Positions 1 through 8,329 of a stretch of DNA of 64,000 nucleotides are shown piece by piece. The stretch lies in contig NZ_CP037745.1 in the NCBI RefSeq assembly GCF_004345025.1, positions 2,046,001 to 2,110,000 of the forward strand, read 5' to 3'. The notes under the pieces are model-generated. The model was not told the origin of the DNA. It saw only the letters and a program-made list of their open reading frames with translations, and made no database searches. This DNA comes from Rheinheimera sp. D18. GTDB lineage: Bacteria; Pseudomonadota; Gammaproteobacteria; Enterobacterales; Alteromonadaceae. Position numbers and translations under genes: made by a program. Numbering within the stretch: position 1 is the stretch's first letter; every line of letters begins with the position of its first letter.

Positions 1-594
1 TACGATTTCATAGCCATCTTCACCAGTGTAACCGGTAGTAGCAATAAATAAATCACCTGCTTGCTGGCCAAAAAACGGCTTCATACCATCGATGGCCTTG
101 CGCTGCTCTGCCGTTAGTAAGGTTGCAACTTTAGCTTTAGCATTAGGACCTTGTACGGCGATATTAGCAAACTCGGTACGCTCAGTTACCTTAACATCAA
201 AGGCTTTAGCATGGGCATTGATATGCGCTAAGTCTTTATCACGGGTAGCTGAGTTTGCCACTACACGGAATAAATCTTCTTGCAGAAAATACACGATTAA
301 GTCATCAATGATGCCGCCAGTTTCGTTTAGCATAGGGCTATAAAGCGCTTTACCTGGCACAGTTAATTTAGCCACATCGTTGGCTAATAAATAACGCAAG
401 AACTCGCGCGTTCTAGCACCGTGTAAATCAATGATATTCATGTGAGAGACGTCAAACATACCCGCGTCACGGCGTACCGCGTGGTGTTCTTCGATTTGTG
501 AACCGTAATTGATTGGCATGTCCCAACTAAAGAAGTCGACCATTTTGGCACCGGCTTCTAGGTGTTTGCCATGTAACGCAGTTTGCTTAGCCAT
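1..594 (-). CDS. gcvT: Aminomethyltransferase of the glycine cleavage system (partial)
   Basis: T-protein transfers the methylene group from the H-protein aminomethyl arm to tetrahydrofolate and releases ammonia, in the cytoplasm. The 198 codons present begin [19 protein letters not shown] and include [10 protein letters not shown], the GMFDVSHM block and [12 protein letters not shown], all typical of GcvT. The ATG at 594 is preceded by AGGAAA at a good distance. The C-terminal half lies outside the window. The gene follows ubiI on the same strand, as in many gammaproteobacteria, but has its own promoter, so it is probably transcribed separately with the other gcv genes. Confidence 0.95.
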   Translation of the reverse strand, partial: MAKQTALHGKHLEAGAKMVDFFSWDMPINYGSQIEEHHAVRRDAGMFDVSHMNIIDLHGARTREFLRYLLANDVAKLTVPGKALYSPMLNETGGIIDDLIVYFLQEDLFRVVANSATRDKDLAHINAHAKAFDVKVTERTEFANIAVQGPNAKAKVATLLTAEQRKAIDGMKPFFGQQAGDLFIATTGYTGEDGYEIV

Positions 595-698
595 TGTTAT
601 TTCCTGCTTATTGTAAGGCCGGTACGGCGCCAAAACGTAGCGCCGCAGCACAGTCTAACTTTATGTTATGCTGCCCTGGCGGATAAAAAGGCGTCTGG

Positions 699-725
699 AT
701 TATAGCGCAAGGTTGCGCCGGTCAA
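699..725 (-). promoter_or_regulatory. Predicted sigma-70 promoter for gcvT
   Basis: On the minus strand TTGACC (720-725) is followed by a 15-base spacer and a perfect TATAAT (699-704). The leader to the gcvT ATG at 594 is roughly 100 bases. The spacer is shorter than the usual 17, so strength is uncertain. I saw no glycine riboswitch fold in the leader. Confidence 0.55.
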
Positions 726-783
726 CAGCCCCTAATTAATTAGTTTTTGTAATGCGACAACTACTATTACAAAAAAAACTAAC

Positions 784-2007
784 TCAGGCATGGTGGCTGG
801 TTTTGCTTTGCTCGCAGGCCAATTTAGGTAAGTCGCCACTATTACCAAGGGCTGCAGCAATGATCTTAGCTTTAAGCCACGGCCATTGATTTACGCCACT
901 CATACCAACAGCTCGAACCAGCTTAAGTAACGGCTGTGAATTGCTGAAACCGCGTTTGAAAACTTCCATACTAGCAATTAAGGTTTGGGCTTCCGCTTTA
1001 CGCCAACGCTCATAGCGCCGTAATAACCGGTTGTCGGTAAAGTCTTTGTTTTGTTCAACAGCCTCATTTATTAGTTCTGCTAATGCAGTTACATCCATTA
1101 AACCCAGGTTCATACCCTGACCAGCAAGCGGATGTACGCTGTGTGCCGCATCGGCTACCAATACTACTCGACCACGCAACCAAGTGCTGGCATAGCGCAT
1201 TTTTAAGTCAAATGCCGTTGGTTGGTTTTCTAAACTGAGTACACCAAGTACTGAATTGCTCGCCGCTGTGAGTGCTTGATTAAAACCCTGAGCATCGAGC
1301 AATAATAACTCAGCAGCACGCTGTGGATTACAGCTCCAAACAATAGAGCACTGCTTAGTATTAGGCAGAGGTAATAGCGCCAGCGGGCCAGTAGGTAAAA
1401 ATACCTGCCGAGCAATGGCCTGATGTGGCAGCTCGGTATTAATAGTGGCAACTATGGCTTGCTGATCATAATCCCAGTGCGTAACGGGCAGTTGCATAGC
1501 TTTACGCACCATAGAGTTAACACCATCAGCACCGACTAATAAACGGCTAAGTAATAACTGCTGCTGATTAATATTTACTAATACATCGCGCTCGCTTTGC
1601 ACCACACTATTAATAGTGCAGTTAAATTCGCAGCGCACGTTAGTAAAGCTTTTAAGCTGCTGGTATAAGGCCAGGCGAATATTTTCGTTATCGCAAATCC
1701 AGCCTAAACTTTCGACGCGCTCGGTTAGCGCATCAAATTCAATGCGGGCGAAGCTGTCGGCATCCCATACCTGCATTTTGTCATACGCTTGCGCCGTTGC
1801 GACAATAGCTGGCCAAGCACCAACATGAGCAAGCACACGCTGCGAGGCCAAATTAAGCGCACTAACGCGATGTTGCTCACCTTTGCGCCCTGCTGGTTCG
1901 CTGCCCTGCTCTAACACGGCTAACGATAAACCTAACGGCGCTAACAGCAGCGCTAGCGTTAAACCCGCACTACCAGCACCAACAATAGTAATATCGACGT
2001 TTTGCAT
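784..2007 (-). CDS. ubiI: 2-octaprenylphenol hydroxylase, FAD-dependent (UbiI/VisC family)
   Basis: A flavin monooxygenase predicted to hydroxylate C5 of the ubiquinone ring precursor. The 407-residue protein starts with a Rossmann FAD site (VGAGSAGLTLALLL). It has the family RVSALNLAS stretch near residue 50 and the second FAD motif VLVADAAHSVHPLAGQG near residue 285, followed by GMNLGLMD. Its start lies one base after the ubiH stop, so the two are co-transcribed. The order ubiH-ubiI-gcvT matches the E. coli locus and is the main reason for calling this copy UbiI rather than UbiH; the two paralogues share motifs. Confidence 0.9.
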   Translation of the reverse strand: MQNVDITIVGAGSAGLTLALLLAPLGLSLAVLEQGSEPAGRKGEQHRVSALNLASQRVLAHVGAWPAIVATAQAYDKMQVWDADSFARIEFDALTERVESLGWICDNENIRLALYQQLKSFTNVRCEFNCTINSVVQSERDVLVNINQQQLLLSRLLVGADGVNSMVRKAMQLPVTHWDYDQQAIVATINTELPHQAIARQVFLPTGPLALLPLPNTKQCSIVWSCNPQRAAELLLLDAQGFNQALTAASNSVLGVLSLENQPTAFDLKMRYASTWLRGRVVLVADAAHSVHPLAGQGMNLGLMDVTALAELINEAVEQNKDFTDNRLLRRYERWRKAEAQTLIASMEVFKRGFSNSQPLLKLVRAVGMSGVNQWPWLKAKIIAAALGNSGDLPKLACEQSKTSHHA

Positions 2008-2008
2008 T

Positions 2009-3283
2009 TTAGCTCCGCAGCCCCATAGCTTGTTCAGCTAATGGGCGTTTTAATTCATCACATAAGGTCATGGCAAGCAGGCCAACATTTCTGGCGAGCG
2101 CAACGGTGCGTGAACGATTTGAAAACAGCCGCACCAAGGCATCAGTGGCGGTAGTAACCCGTTCAATATCGTGCTGACGCGCTTGCTGATATGCCCGCAA
2201 CATAGTGTAACCACCAATATCATCTGGTTTAGCGGTAACTTGCCGCACTAACTCGGCGATATCTCTAAGTGCAAGATTAAAGCCTTGTCCGGCAATGGGG
2301 TGTAAATTATGCAAACTGTTGCCTAACAGTGCAACGCGATGGCGTACTATATCACCACTTACGCGCAAGCTAAGCGGGTAACTAGCGCGCGCGCCACTGG
2401 CTTTAAAAATACCGGCACGATAACCAAAGGCTTGCTGCACGCTGTGTAAAAAAGCGTCATCGTCAAGTTGCATTAAGCTGCTGGCCATTTCGGCAGTAGT
2501 GGTAAACACCAATGAAAATCGTTGTTTAGATAAGGGTAACAAGGCAATGGGGCCGTGTTCGGTAAAGCGCTCGAAAGCGCGGTGTTGATGACTGTGATTA
2601 AGCGCTAAGTTAGTAATAACCGCATGTTGCTGATAGTGGCGTTCAGTCACACTAAAGCCGGCCAATGTTCGGCTTGGCGATGCCCCACCTTCAGCAATAA
2701 GCAATAAGCTAGTTTTTATGATCACGCCACTATTTAAGGTTAACTGTTGATGTTGCTCAGTAGGCGTTATCTGGCTTATGGTATTGGGCGCAAAGCGTTT
2801 AAGTTGCTTACAGTTCGCCAGTTTTTGGCTGAGTAACGCACCTAAATAGTCTACTTCAAGCACATAACCTAATGCATGCTGCTGATATTCGGCAGCGGTT
2901 AGCTGGGTTTTACCAAAATGACCACGATCTGATACATGAATATGCTTAATAGCACAGGCGTTAGCCGCTAATTCTGGCCATAGCCCCCATTGCTGCAGTT
3001 TATTTACACTACCGGCAGCCAGCGCAATGCTACGGCTGTCAAAACTAACGGGGCTAACCTGTTCAGCTTGCTGCTCAATAATAGCCAGCTTTAACCTCGG
3101 CTGCGCGTGCAGTAACGCCCAAGCTAAGGTACTGCCGGCCATACCACCGCCGCTAATAACAATATCGAAATGCTCAGACTCAAACTGTTTATCGGCCAAT
3201 TCGGCGGGCTCAAGTGGTTTATCACTCAATAGTGCGGGTTCAAACTGCTCATGAGCAAAGGGTTCTGGGCTAGGTTTACTCAT
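2009..3283 (-). CDS. ubiH: 2-octaprenyl-6-methoxyphenyl hydroxylase (UbiH family)
   Basis: A flavin monooxygenase of ubiquinone biosynthesis, predicted to act at C1 of the ring. The 424-residue protein carries VISGGGMAGSTLAWALL for FAD binding near residue 42, DSRSIALAAGS near residue 80, and HRVALLGNSLHNLHPIAGQG near residue 320. The last motif has GNS where most relatives have GDA. The ATG at 3283 directly abuts the ygfB stop (TAAATG). About 38 residues precede the Rossmann fold, rich in Glu, Pro and Phe, where E. coli UbiH has almost none. No alternative ATG lies between them. Confidence 0.9.
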   Translation of the reverse strand: MSKPSPEPFAHEQFEPALLSDKPLEPAELADKQFESEHFDIVISGGGMAGSTLAWALLHAQPRLKLAIIEQQAEQVSPVSFDSRSIALAAGSVNKLQQWGLWPELAANACAIKHIHVSDRGHFGKTQLTAAEYQQHALGYVLEVDYLGALLSQKLANCKQLKRFAPNTISQITPTEQHQQLTLNSGVIIKTSLLLIAEGGASPSRTLAGFSVTERHYQQHAVITNLALNHSHQHRAFERFTEHGPIALLPLSKQRFSLVFTTTAEMASSLMQLDDDAFLHSVQQAFGYRAGIFKASGARASYPLSLRVSGDIVRHRVALLGNSLHNLHPIAGQGFNLALRDIAELVRQVTAKPDDIGGYTMLRAYQQARQHDIERVTTATDALVRLFSNRSRTVALARNVGLLAMTLCDELKRPLAEQAMGLRS

Positions 3284-3877
3284 TTAATGCAGTGTCTTAT
3301 TGCTAGCGGTTTGGTGGCCAAACTTTTGCCCAACCTCGGTATAACAGGCCAAAACCATAATCCGAATATGCTCTAACACCAGAAAATAGGCCTCATCATT
3401 TTCTTCAACGCTACCATCATCGGTAGTATGAATATCAATACGGGTTACTTCGCTTAATTGATCCAGCGCTTCGCGAACATCGTCAGATACCAATGACAAG
3501 TCCGTTTGCTGAATGGCAAAACCAACCAAAAATGCCTGCGTCCACTCTACCATCGCGTCTAAGCGCTCAGGCAAGCTATCGTCATCACTAGGTAATAACA
3601 GGCTAAAGCTAAAGTCATTTTGTGCTAATTCTTTGGCGGTACTTTCAATTAAGCTAATTACGTGTTGTTTTACATCTTGGCTTAGCGCTTGACCGTCATG
3701 CAAAAAGTCGCTTAACACTGGCAGTATTTGCTGTGGGCTAGCCTCAACGCCAGCGCTAAGTAAACCGGCAATAATGCCGTGTACTTCAGCGGCCGACGCC
3801 ATCACATAAGATTGATCTAGCTTGTACATCCACTCATCGTATGTCAGTAAAAATGGGCTATTCATATCAGTATTCAT
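3284..3877 (-). CDS. ygfB: YgfB family protein (UPF0149)
   Basis: YgfB proteins are small acidic alpha-helical proteins. In Pseudomonas aeruginosa YgfB is reported to affect beta-lactamase regulation, but the general role is unclear. The 197-residue product has AAEVHGIIAGLLSAG near the N-terminus, the internal LLLPSDDDSLPERLDAMVEWTQAF region and the short C-terminal KTLH ending seen in E. coli. I chose the ATG at 3877 (MNTDMNSPF); 3865 is possible. A reading frame open further upstream to 4009 would add a hydrophobic N-terminus unlike the family. The gene abuts ubiH with no pepP between them. Confidence 0.85.
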   Translation of the reverse strand: MNTDMNSPFLLTYDEWMYKLDQSYVMASAAEVHGIIAGLLSAGVEASPQQILPVLSDFLHDGQALSQDVKQHVISLIESTAKELAQNDFSFSLLLPSDDDSLPERLDAMVEWTQAFLVGFAIQQTDLSLVSDDVREALDQLSEVTRIDIHTTDDGSVEENDEAYFLVLEHIRIMVLACYTEVGQKFGHQTASNKTLH

Positions 3878-4049
3878 GCTTGTATTAACTGCTGTTATGC
3901 TACCACCACAGAGAAAAAGCGCCAACTTTCGCGCTAGAGTTTTAATTGCCAGTTTAAAACCTAAACAAAAGTTGCTGTAAAACCATGCAACTAGCAGCAA
4001 TAATAGCAAAACTGCGATGAATGGCCTTATACAGCTAGAAATGCGGTGT

Positions 4050-4055
4050 TATACT
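4050..4055 (+). promoter_or_regulatory. Predicted -10 element of the 6S RNA promoter
   Basis: TATACT at 4050-4055 sits about six bases before the predicted 5' end of 6S RNA. No convincing -35 hexamer is visible at the standard distance. Confidence 0.5.
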
Positions 4056-4059
4056 CAAG

Positions 4060-4246
4060 CCAGTTCTCTGAATTGTTAGTGATCAGGTGAATGTCCCTGA
4101 GCCGATAATTTTTTTCACCCAGGGATTTTTTTGCGTTACCAGTGTGCAAGCCCAGCTAGTACTGGGAAGCCTGAGGTAGCCATCTGACTCCCGCCTTGAA
4201 CCTAGGGTTCAAGGGCTGACATCAGACACGGCAATTTGGAGAACCC
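4060..4246 (+). ncRNA. ssrS: 6S RNA
   Basis: 6S RNA binds the sigma-70 RNA polymerase holoenzyme and mimics an open promoter, lowering transcription in stationary phase. The segment holds the conserved 5' block TCCCTGAGCCGATAATTTTT near 4097. It also has the 3' block CCTTGAACCTAGGGTTCAAGG near 4194, close to the E. coli counterpart. The ends pair: TTCTCTGAATTG near 4063 against CAATTTGGAGAA near 4232. As in most gammaproteobacteria it lies directly upstream of ygfA and may be processed from a joint transcript. The exact ends are estimates. Confidence 0.93.
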
Positions 4247-4308
4247 TTTTATTTTTTGCCCATTCAGGCATACTCGATAGTATTCGTTATTAAGCCATTA
4301 TTACTATT

Positions 4309-4902
4309 GTGTCTACTCGCATAACCTTACGCCAACAGCTTAGACAACTGATCCGTCAACGACGAAAGCAACTTTCAGTGTTAGAGCAAGCAAGCGCCGC
4401 CGCAGATTTAGCAGCACAACTTACACAGAGTACACTTATTCAGCAAAGCCAGCATATTGCGCTGTATTTAGCTAATGATGGCGAACTCGATCCTTTTGCC
4501 TTAATTCAGGCGTTATGGCAGCTTAATAAGCAGGTTTATTTACCGGTATTACACCCCGTTGTTGCTGGCTATTTATTATTTGTTAAATACGACCGCGACA
4601 CACTGCTTTATCCTAACCGTTTTGGCATTCCAGAGCCGCTAGTACAGTGCCATCATATTATGCCGGTGCAACTGCTCGATATTATATTTACGCCGTTGGT
4701 GGCGTTTGACGCTGCAGGTAATAGATTAGGTATGGGTGGTGGGTTTTATGACCGTACACTTTCGCAACTGCCGGCTAGCGCGCAGTGTAAAGTAATAGGT
4801 TTAGCGCATAACTGTCAGCAAGTAGATAGCGTGCCTACCGAAGCCTGGGATATTCCGTTAACGCAAATTATAACGCCGTCCAAACATTGGAAATTTAGCT
4901 AA
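4309..4902 (+). CDS. ygfA: 5-formyltetrahydrofolate cyclo-ligase
   Basis: Converts 5-formyl-tetrahydrofolate to 5,10-methenyl-tetrahydrofolate with ATP in one-carbon metabolism. The 197-residue protein has the basic N-terminal segment (LRQLIRQRRKQL), the DGELDPFALI strand region, VYLPVLHP, and the glycine-rich GMGGGFYDRTL loop that binds phosphate. It ends with DIPLTQIITPSK. The start is a GTG at 4309 without a clear Shine-Dalgarno; no better start lies nearby. It follows 6S RNA, a partnership conserved in gammaproteobacteria and linked in E. coli to persister formation. Confidence 0.93.
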   Translation: MSTRITLRQQLRQLIRQRRKQLSVLEQASAAADLAAQLTQSTLIQQSQHIALYLANDGELDPFALIQALWQLNKQVYLPVLHPVVAGYLLFVKYDRDTLLYPNRFGIPEPLVQCHHIMPVQLLDIIFTPLVAFDAAGNRLGMGGGFYDRTLSQLPASAQCKVIGLAHNCQQVDSVPTEAWDIPLTQIITPSKHWKFS

Positions 4903-4927
4903 CCACTATTGTCTTGTGTATCATTTC

Positions 4928-5022
4928 GGCCACAACACCCGCTCTGGCTCGTCACAGCAACTCGCCCTTCTGCCGTTGGCAGGGCTCAGACACTCTGTGA
5001 CGCCCAGATCGTGTTTCTGGCC
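4928..5022. repeat. Imperfect long inverted repeat in the ygfA-rpiA gap
   Basis: Outer arms GGCCACAACAC and GTGTTTCTGGCC pair imperfectly. Inside them GTCACAG (4951-4957) pairs with CTGTGAC (4995-5001), and CTGCC (4970-4974) with GGCAG (4978-4982). The whole stretch can fold into one long hairpin. No coding potential is seen. It could be a MITE-like or REP-like genomic repeat, or a terminator-like structure after ygfA, but it lacks a T-run. Confidence 0.5.
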
Positions 5023-5118
5023 TTCATTAAATGCCTGCGATATCCATTGAATTAAAACCGCAGAAAATTGTTTTCATGTTTATTCTACTTTTACCCTTTT
5101 GTCGGCAAGCCCTTTCGA

Positions 5119-5124
5119 TATAAT
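5119..5124 (+). promoter_or_regulatory. Predicted -10 element for rpiA
   Basis: A perfect TATAAT lies about 55 bases before the rpiA start. The best upstream hexamer, TTGTCG at 5099-5104, gives a spacer of only 14 bases, so the -35 assignment is weak. Confidence 0.4.
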
Positions 5125-5179
5125 ATCCATCTGTATGGCTAAATACTCCGCAATACCTGCACATAATAAAGAGACTGCA

Positions 5180-5836
5180 ATGACACAAGATGAGATGAAA
5201 AAAAACGCCGCTTGGGCAGCATTAGAATTTATTCCACGCAACACTATCGTGGGTGTTGGCACTGGCTCTACGGTTAATCACTTTATCGATGCCTTAGCCA
5301 GTATTAAACAGGATATTAAAGGTGCGGTATCAAGCTCAGTGCAGTCTACCGAAAAACTTATCGCGCTAGGCATTGAAGTACTTGATTTAAACGATATTGC
5401 CAGCTTTAGCGTATACGTTGATGGTGCCGATGAAATTAACCGGCAAAAACAGATGATCAAAGGTGGTGGTGCCGCCCTTACCCGAGAAAAAATTGTCGCC
5501 GCCGTTGCTGATAGCTTTATATGTATTGTCGATTCAAGCAAGCAAGTTGAGGTACTCGGTAAATTCCCGCTACCGGTAGAAGTTATTCCTATGGCTAGCG
5601 CCTATGTTAGCCGGCAACTCATTAAACTTGGCGGCCGCCCTGTTTTGCGTACTGGTGTAACTACCGATAACGGCAATGTTATTCTTGACGTGCACGACTT
5701 AGAAATTACTCAACCACAACAGCTAGAACAGCACATTAATAGCATTGTTGGCGTCGTAACCAATGGCATCTTTGCCCAGCGCGCCGCAGATATCGTGTTA
5801 GTTGGCAGTGCCGATGGTACCCAGATTATACGCTAG
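5180..5836 (+). CDS. rpiA: Ribose-5-phosphate isomerase A
   Basis: Interconverts ribose-5-phosphate and ribulose-5-phosphate in the pentose phosphate pathway. The start at 5180 ([11 protein letters not shown]) follows AAAGAGA and gives 218 residues, the normal length of the family; an open frame extends 27 codons further but is unlike RpiA. Visible motifs are [15 protein letters not shown] near residue 24, YVDGADEI near 80 and [13 protein letters not shown] near 91, which form the active site. It lies 34 bases before serA on the same strand, the same pairing as in E. coli where the two are close neighbours. Confidence 0.96.
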   Translation: MTQDEMKKNAAWAALEFIPRNTIVGVGTGSTVNHFIDALASIKQDIKGAVSSSVQSTEKLIALGIEVLDLNDIASFSVYVDGADEINRQKQMIKGGGAALTREKIVAAVADSFICIVDSSKQVEVLGKFPLPVEVIPMASAYVSRQLIKLGGRPVLRTGVTTDNGNVILDVHDLEITQPQQLEQHINSIVGVVTNGIFAQRAADIVLVGSADGTQIIR

Positions 5837-5870
5837 CGTACCGTATTTTAACTTATTAAAGAGACCTAAC

Positions 5871-7097
5871 ATGAGCAAGTTTTCGCTAACCAAAGATAAA
5901 ATTAAAATACTGTTGTTGGAAGGTTTACATCAAAGCGCGGTGCAAAGCTTTAAAAGCCAAGGCTACAGCAATATTGAGTATTTGAAAACCTCGTTACCAG
6001 AAGCTGAATTAATAGAGCGAATTAAAGATGCACATTTTATTGGTATTCGCTCTGGCACCCAATTAAATGAGCGCGTACTTGATGCAGCCCAAAAACTCGT
6101 TGCCATTGGTTGTTTTTGCATAGGCACTAATCAGGTTGATCTAACCGCTGCATTAAAGCGCGCCATTCCGGTATTTAATGCCCCGTTTTCAAATACACGT
6201 TCGGTCGCCGAGCTTGTGCTTGGCCAAATTATTATGCTACTGCGCGGTATTCCGCAGCGTAATGCGGCTGCGCATCGCGGCCAATGGCAAAAAACCGCCA
6301 CTAACTCGTTTGAAGCTCGCGGCAAAACCTTGGGTATTATTGGTTATGGCCACATTGGTACGCAGCTCAGTATCATGGCAGAGAACATTGGTATGCGGGT
6401 GCAGTTTTACGATATTGAAGACAAGTTAGTTTTAGGTAATGCTACCCAAGTTGATTTTGGCACCCTACTTAAAACCTCTGATGTCATTAGCCTGCATGTG
6501 CCAGAAACGGCGCAAACTAAAAATATGATTAGCGAGGCTGAGCTAGAACTGATGAAAGCCGGCTGCGTACTCATTAACGCCTCACGTGGCACTGTTGTGG
6601 ATATTAACGCACTAACCGATGCCCTGCGTAATGCTAAGTTAGCCGGTGCAGCAATTGACGTATTTCCAATAGAGCCCAAGGGTAACGATGATGAATTTAT
6701 CTCGCCACTGCGTGAGTTTGATAACGTTATCCTAACCCCGCACATTGGTGGCTCTACCCAAGAAGCGCAAGAAAACATTGGCTTTGAAGTCGCAGGTAAA
6801 TTAGTGAAGTACAGCGATAACGGTTCTACCTTGTCAGCGGTTAACTTTCCTGAAGTATCTTTACCTGAGCATAAAGGCCGCTCTCGCCTGCTGCATATTC
6901 ATATTAACCAGCCCGGCGTGCTAACTAAAATTAACGAAGCCTTTGCCAAACACAATATCAATATTGCTGGCCAGTATTTACAAACTAATGCAGAAATCGG
7001 CTATGTAGTAATAGATATTGATTCAGACGACGTAGAGCAAGCACTTAACGAATTAAAAGCCATACCCGGCACGCTACGCGCCCGAGTATTACATTAA
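5871..7097 (+). CDS. serA: D-3-phosphoglycerate dehydrogenase
   Basis: Catalyses the first step of serine synthesis, oxidising 3-phosphoglycerate with NAD. The ATG at 5871 (MSKFSLTKDK) gives 408 residues, close to E. coli SerA (410). An N-terminal substrate domain is followed by the NAD site LGIIGYGHIGTQL near residue 158, the catalytic HIGGSTQEAQ segment near 292, and a C-terminal ACT domain (about 335-408; HINQPGVLTKINEAF). The ACT domain implies feedback inhibition by serine. A terminator follows closely. Confidence 0.96.
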   Translation: MSKFSLTKDKIKILLLEGLHQSAVQSFKSQGYSNIEYLKTSLPEAELIERIKDAHFIGIRSGTQLNERVLDAAQKLVAIGCFCIGTNQVDLTAALKRAIPVFNAPFSNTRSVAELVLGQIIMLLRGIPQRNAAAHRGQWQKTATNSFEARGKTLGIIGYGHIGTQLSIMAENIGMRVQFYDIEDKLVLGNATQVDFGTLLKTSDVISLHVPETAQTKNMISEAELELMKAGCVLINASRGTVVDINALTDALRNAKLAGAAIDVFPIEPKGNDDEFISPLREFDNVILTPHIGGSTQEAQENIGFEVAGKLVKYSDNGSTLSAVNFPEVSLPEHKGRSRLLHIHINQPGVLTKINEAFAKHNINIAGQYLQTNAEIGYVVIDIDSDDVEQALNELKAIPGTLRARVLH

Positions 7098-7112
7098 ATA
7101 GCGCATTAAAAT

Positions 7113-7140
7113 AAAAAACCTGCTTTATGCAGGTTTTTTT
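7113..7140 (+). terminator. Rho-independent terminator after serA
   Basis: The stem ACCTGC / GCAGGT with a five-base loop is flanked by an A-run and followed by seven or more T residues. Confidence 0.85.
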
Positions 7141-7168
7141 GATCTTACAATTAACGCGATATGGTAGA

Positions 7169-7268
7169 TGAACTGATATGTTCTAAGCTGACCGTTGAAG
7201 CCCTGGACGGGTGGAAACGAGCCCCCATGGATGGGTTTACGGCGTGTCAACGTGAGCATGTCAGTTCA
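7169..7268. repeat. Intergenic inverted-repeat element
   Basis: The arms TGAACTGATATGTTC (7169-7183) and GAGCATGTCAGTTCA (7254-7268) pair at 13 of 15 positions. The interior holds two related direct motifs, TGGACGGGT and TGGATGGGT. I have the impression that similar GAGCCCCCATGGATGGGTTTACGGCGTG-like segments recur between genes in Rheinheimera-type genomes, but cannot confirm it here. It carries no open frame. Confidence 0.5.
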
Positions 7269-7293
7269 ACCAACTCAGTTAACTTAAATTAAA

Positions 7294-7683
7294 TTAATCT
7301 TCCTGCATTTCACTCATTAGCGTGTCGGCTAGCTCTTCTGGTAACACCACCACACCTGGGCCATCAGTGTCTGGTAACACGGCAATCGCCAGTTCATCGC
7401 CATTTAAACCAGAGGTCCACTTTTCTAACCAGGTTTCAACATCTACTGCTTGCGCAGTGCAATGTGACCATTCACCTTCAATCCACTGCTCAGCTAGCTC
7501 CGCATGCGGCCATACCGGTACACAACGCTCGTCTTCTGCGCTAACTAACACAAAGCCTTCGTCGTCAGTTAAAATCCAGATCTGCTGCAAATCGACTACT
7601 GCTTGAATAAAATAAGCATAACGCTGCTCCGCATCTAATGCGGTAATGCGGCTTAGTTCTTCAGTAGTTAATTGGTATTCCAT
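7294..7683 (-). CDS. DUF2750 family protein
   Basis: A 129-residue acidic cytoplasmic protein with no signal peptide or membrane segment. The motif series RYAYFIQAVVDLQQIWIL, then GFVLVSAEDERCVPVWPH and AEQWIEGEW is how I recognise DUF2750. The fold and function of the family are not established to my knowledge. The gene stands alone on the minus strand, facing serA across the terminator and the inverted-repeat element. The start at 7683 is preceded by AGGAACA. Confidence 0.75.
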   Translation of the reverse strand: MEYQLTTEELSRITALDAEQRYAYFIQAVVDLQQIWILTDDEGFVLVSAEDERCVPVWPHAELAEQWIEGEWSHCTAQAVDVETWLEKWTSGLNGDELAIAVLPDTDGPGVVVLPEELADTLMSEMQED

Positions 7684-7772
7684 AAATTGTTCCTGTGTTT
7701 AAATCAATAATTGCGCTAATGATGACGGATTTAACCGGTTTTTACCAACAATTATTCAGTAACCAAACCACA

Positions 7773-8192
7773 CTAGGCCAAACAAACTTGCCACATAATT
7801 CGCAACCATATTGCCCATAACACCGCACAACCAAGCAAAAACACATTAAAGCGTAGTCTCACATTGTTAGTGCCTATATGAATAAAGGTGTGCGCCACCC
7901 GCAAAAAGACAAACGCAGCACCTAATGCAACATAAGCGGTATCAGCCAGCCCCAGCTGCAAGGTAAACAATACACTAAACAGATACAGCATCGGCATTTG
8001 AAACTGATTATCAAAATTACGGCTAGTCGCAATAACTTGCTCGTTTGCACCGGTTAAATTCATCGTTTTAAATGCGGCTATGCTAATTTCTTTATTTTTT
8101 GCTGCGCGGATCCTGCGCCGTCCCATCAGTATCATTACAACGCTGGTTAGCAGTACCTGCACAAATACCGGCAACAATATTAGTTTTTCCAT
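7773..8192 (-). CDS. MAPEG family membrane protein
   Basis: The 139-residue protein has about four hydrophobic helices: near residues 5-23, 70-85, 87-103 and 115-135. It carries the MAPEG-like pattern of a loop with NFDNQFQMPMLYL and a third helix with LRVAHTFIHIG. MAPEG members include glutathione transferases and eicosanoid enzymes; bacterial members like this one are mostly uncharacterised. It lies in the inner membrane by prediction. It is monocistronic by layout, with a 137-base gap to tdk, which is divergent. Confidence 0.8.
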   Translation of the reverse strand: MEKLILLPVFVQVLLTSVVMILMGRRRIRAAKNKEISIAAFKTMNLTGANEQVIATSRNFDNQFQMPMLYLFSVLFTLQLGLADTAYVALGAAFVFLRVAHTFIHIGTNNVRLRFNVFLLGCAVLWAIWLRIMWQVCLA

Positions 8193-8329
8193 TATTTACT
8201 CCTCTAAAAGCTGGCCTGAGCTTAATGTAGTATTGCTAAAGACGCTAGCGCGTTTCAGTAATTGCGCCGCACTTTTATATTTTTATTGCCAATGTTGCTA
8301 TACTGCGGCGTCTTTTATTAGGTGATGCT

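Noticed and set aside
595-698. Glycine riboswitch in the gcvT leader
   Set aside because: No tandem aptamer core motifs are visible and the leader is too short.
3878-4009. N-terminal extension of YgfB or a zapA gene
   Set aside because: The frame codes a hydrophobic stretch unlike YgfB, and the space before 6S RNA is too short for zapA.
5802-5870. Longer SerA starting at 5802
   Set aside because: It overlaps the rpiA end and adds residues absent from the family; the ATG at 5871 has good spacing to GAGA.
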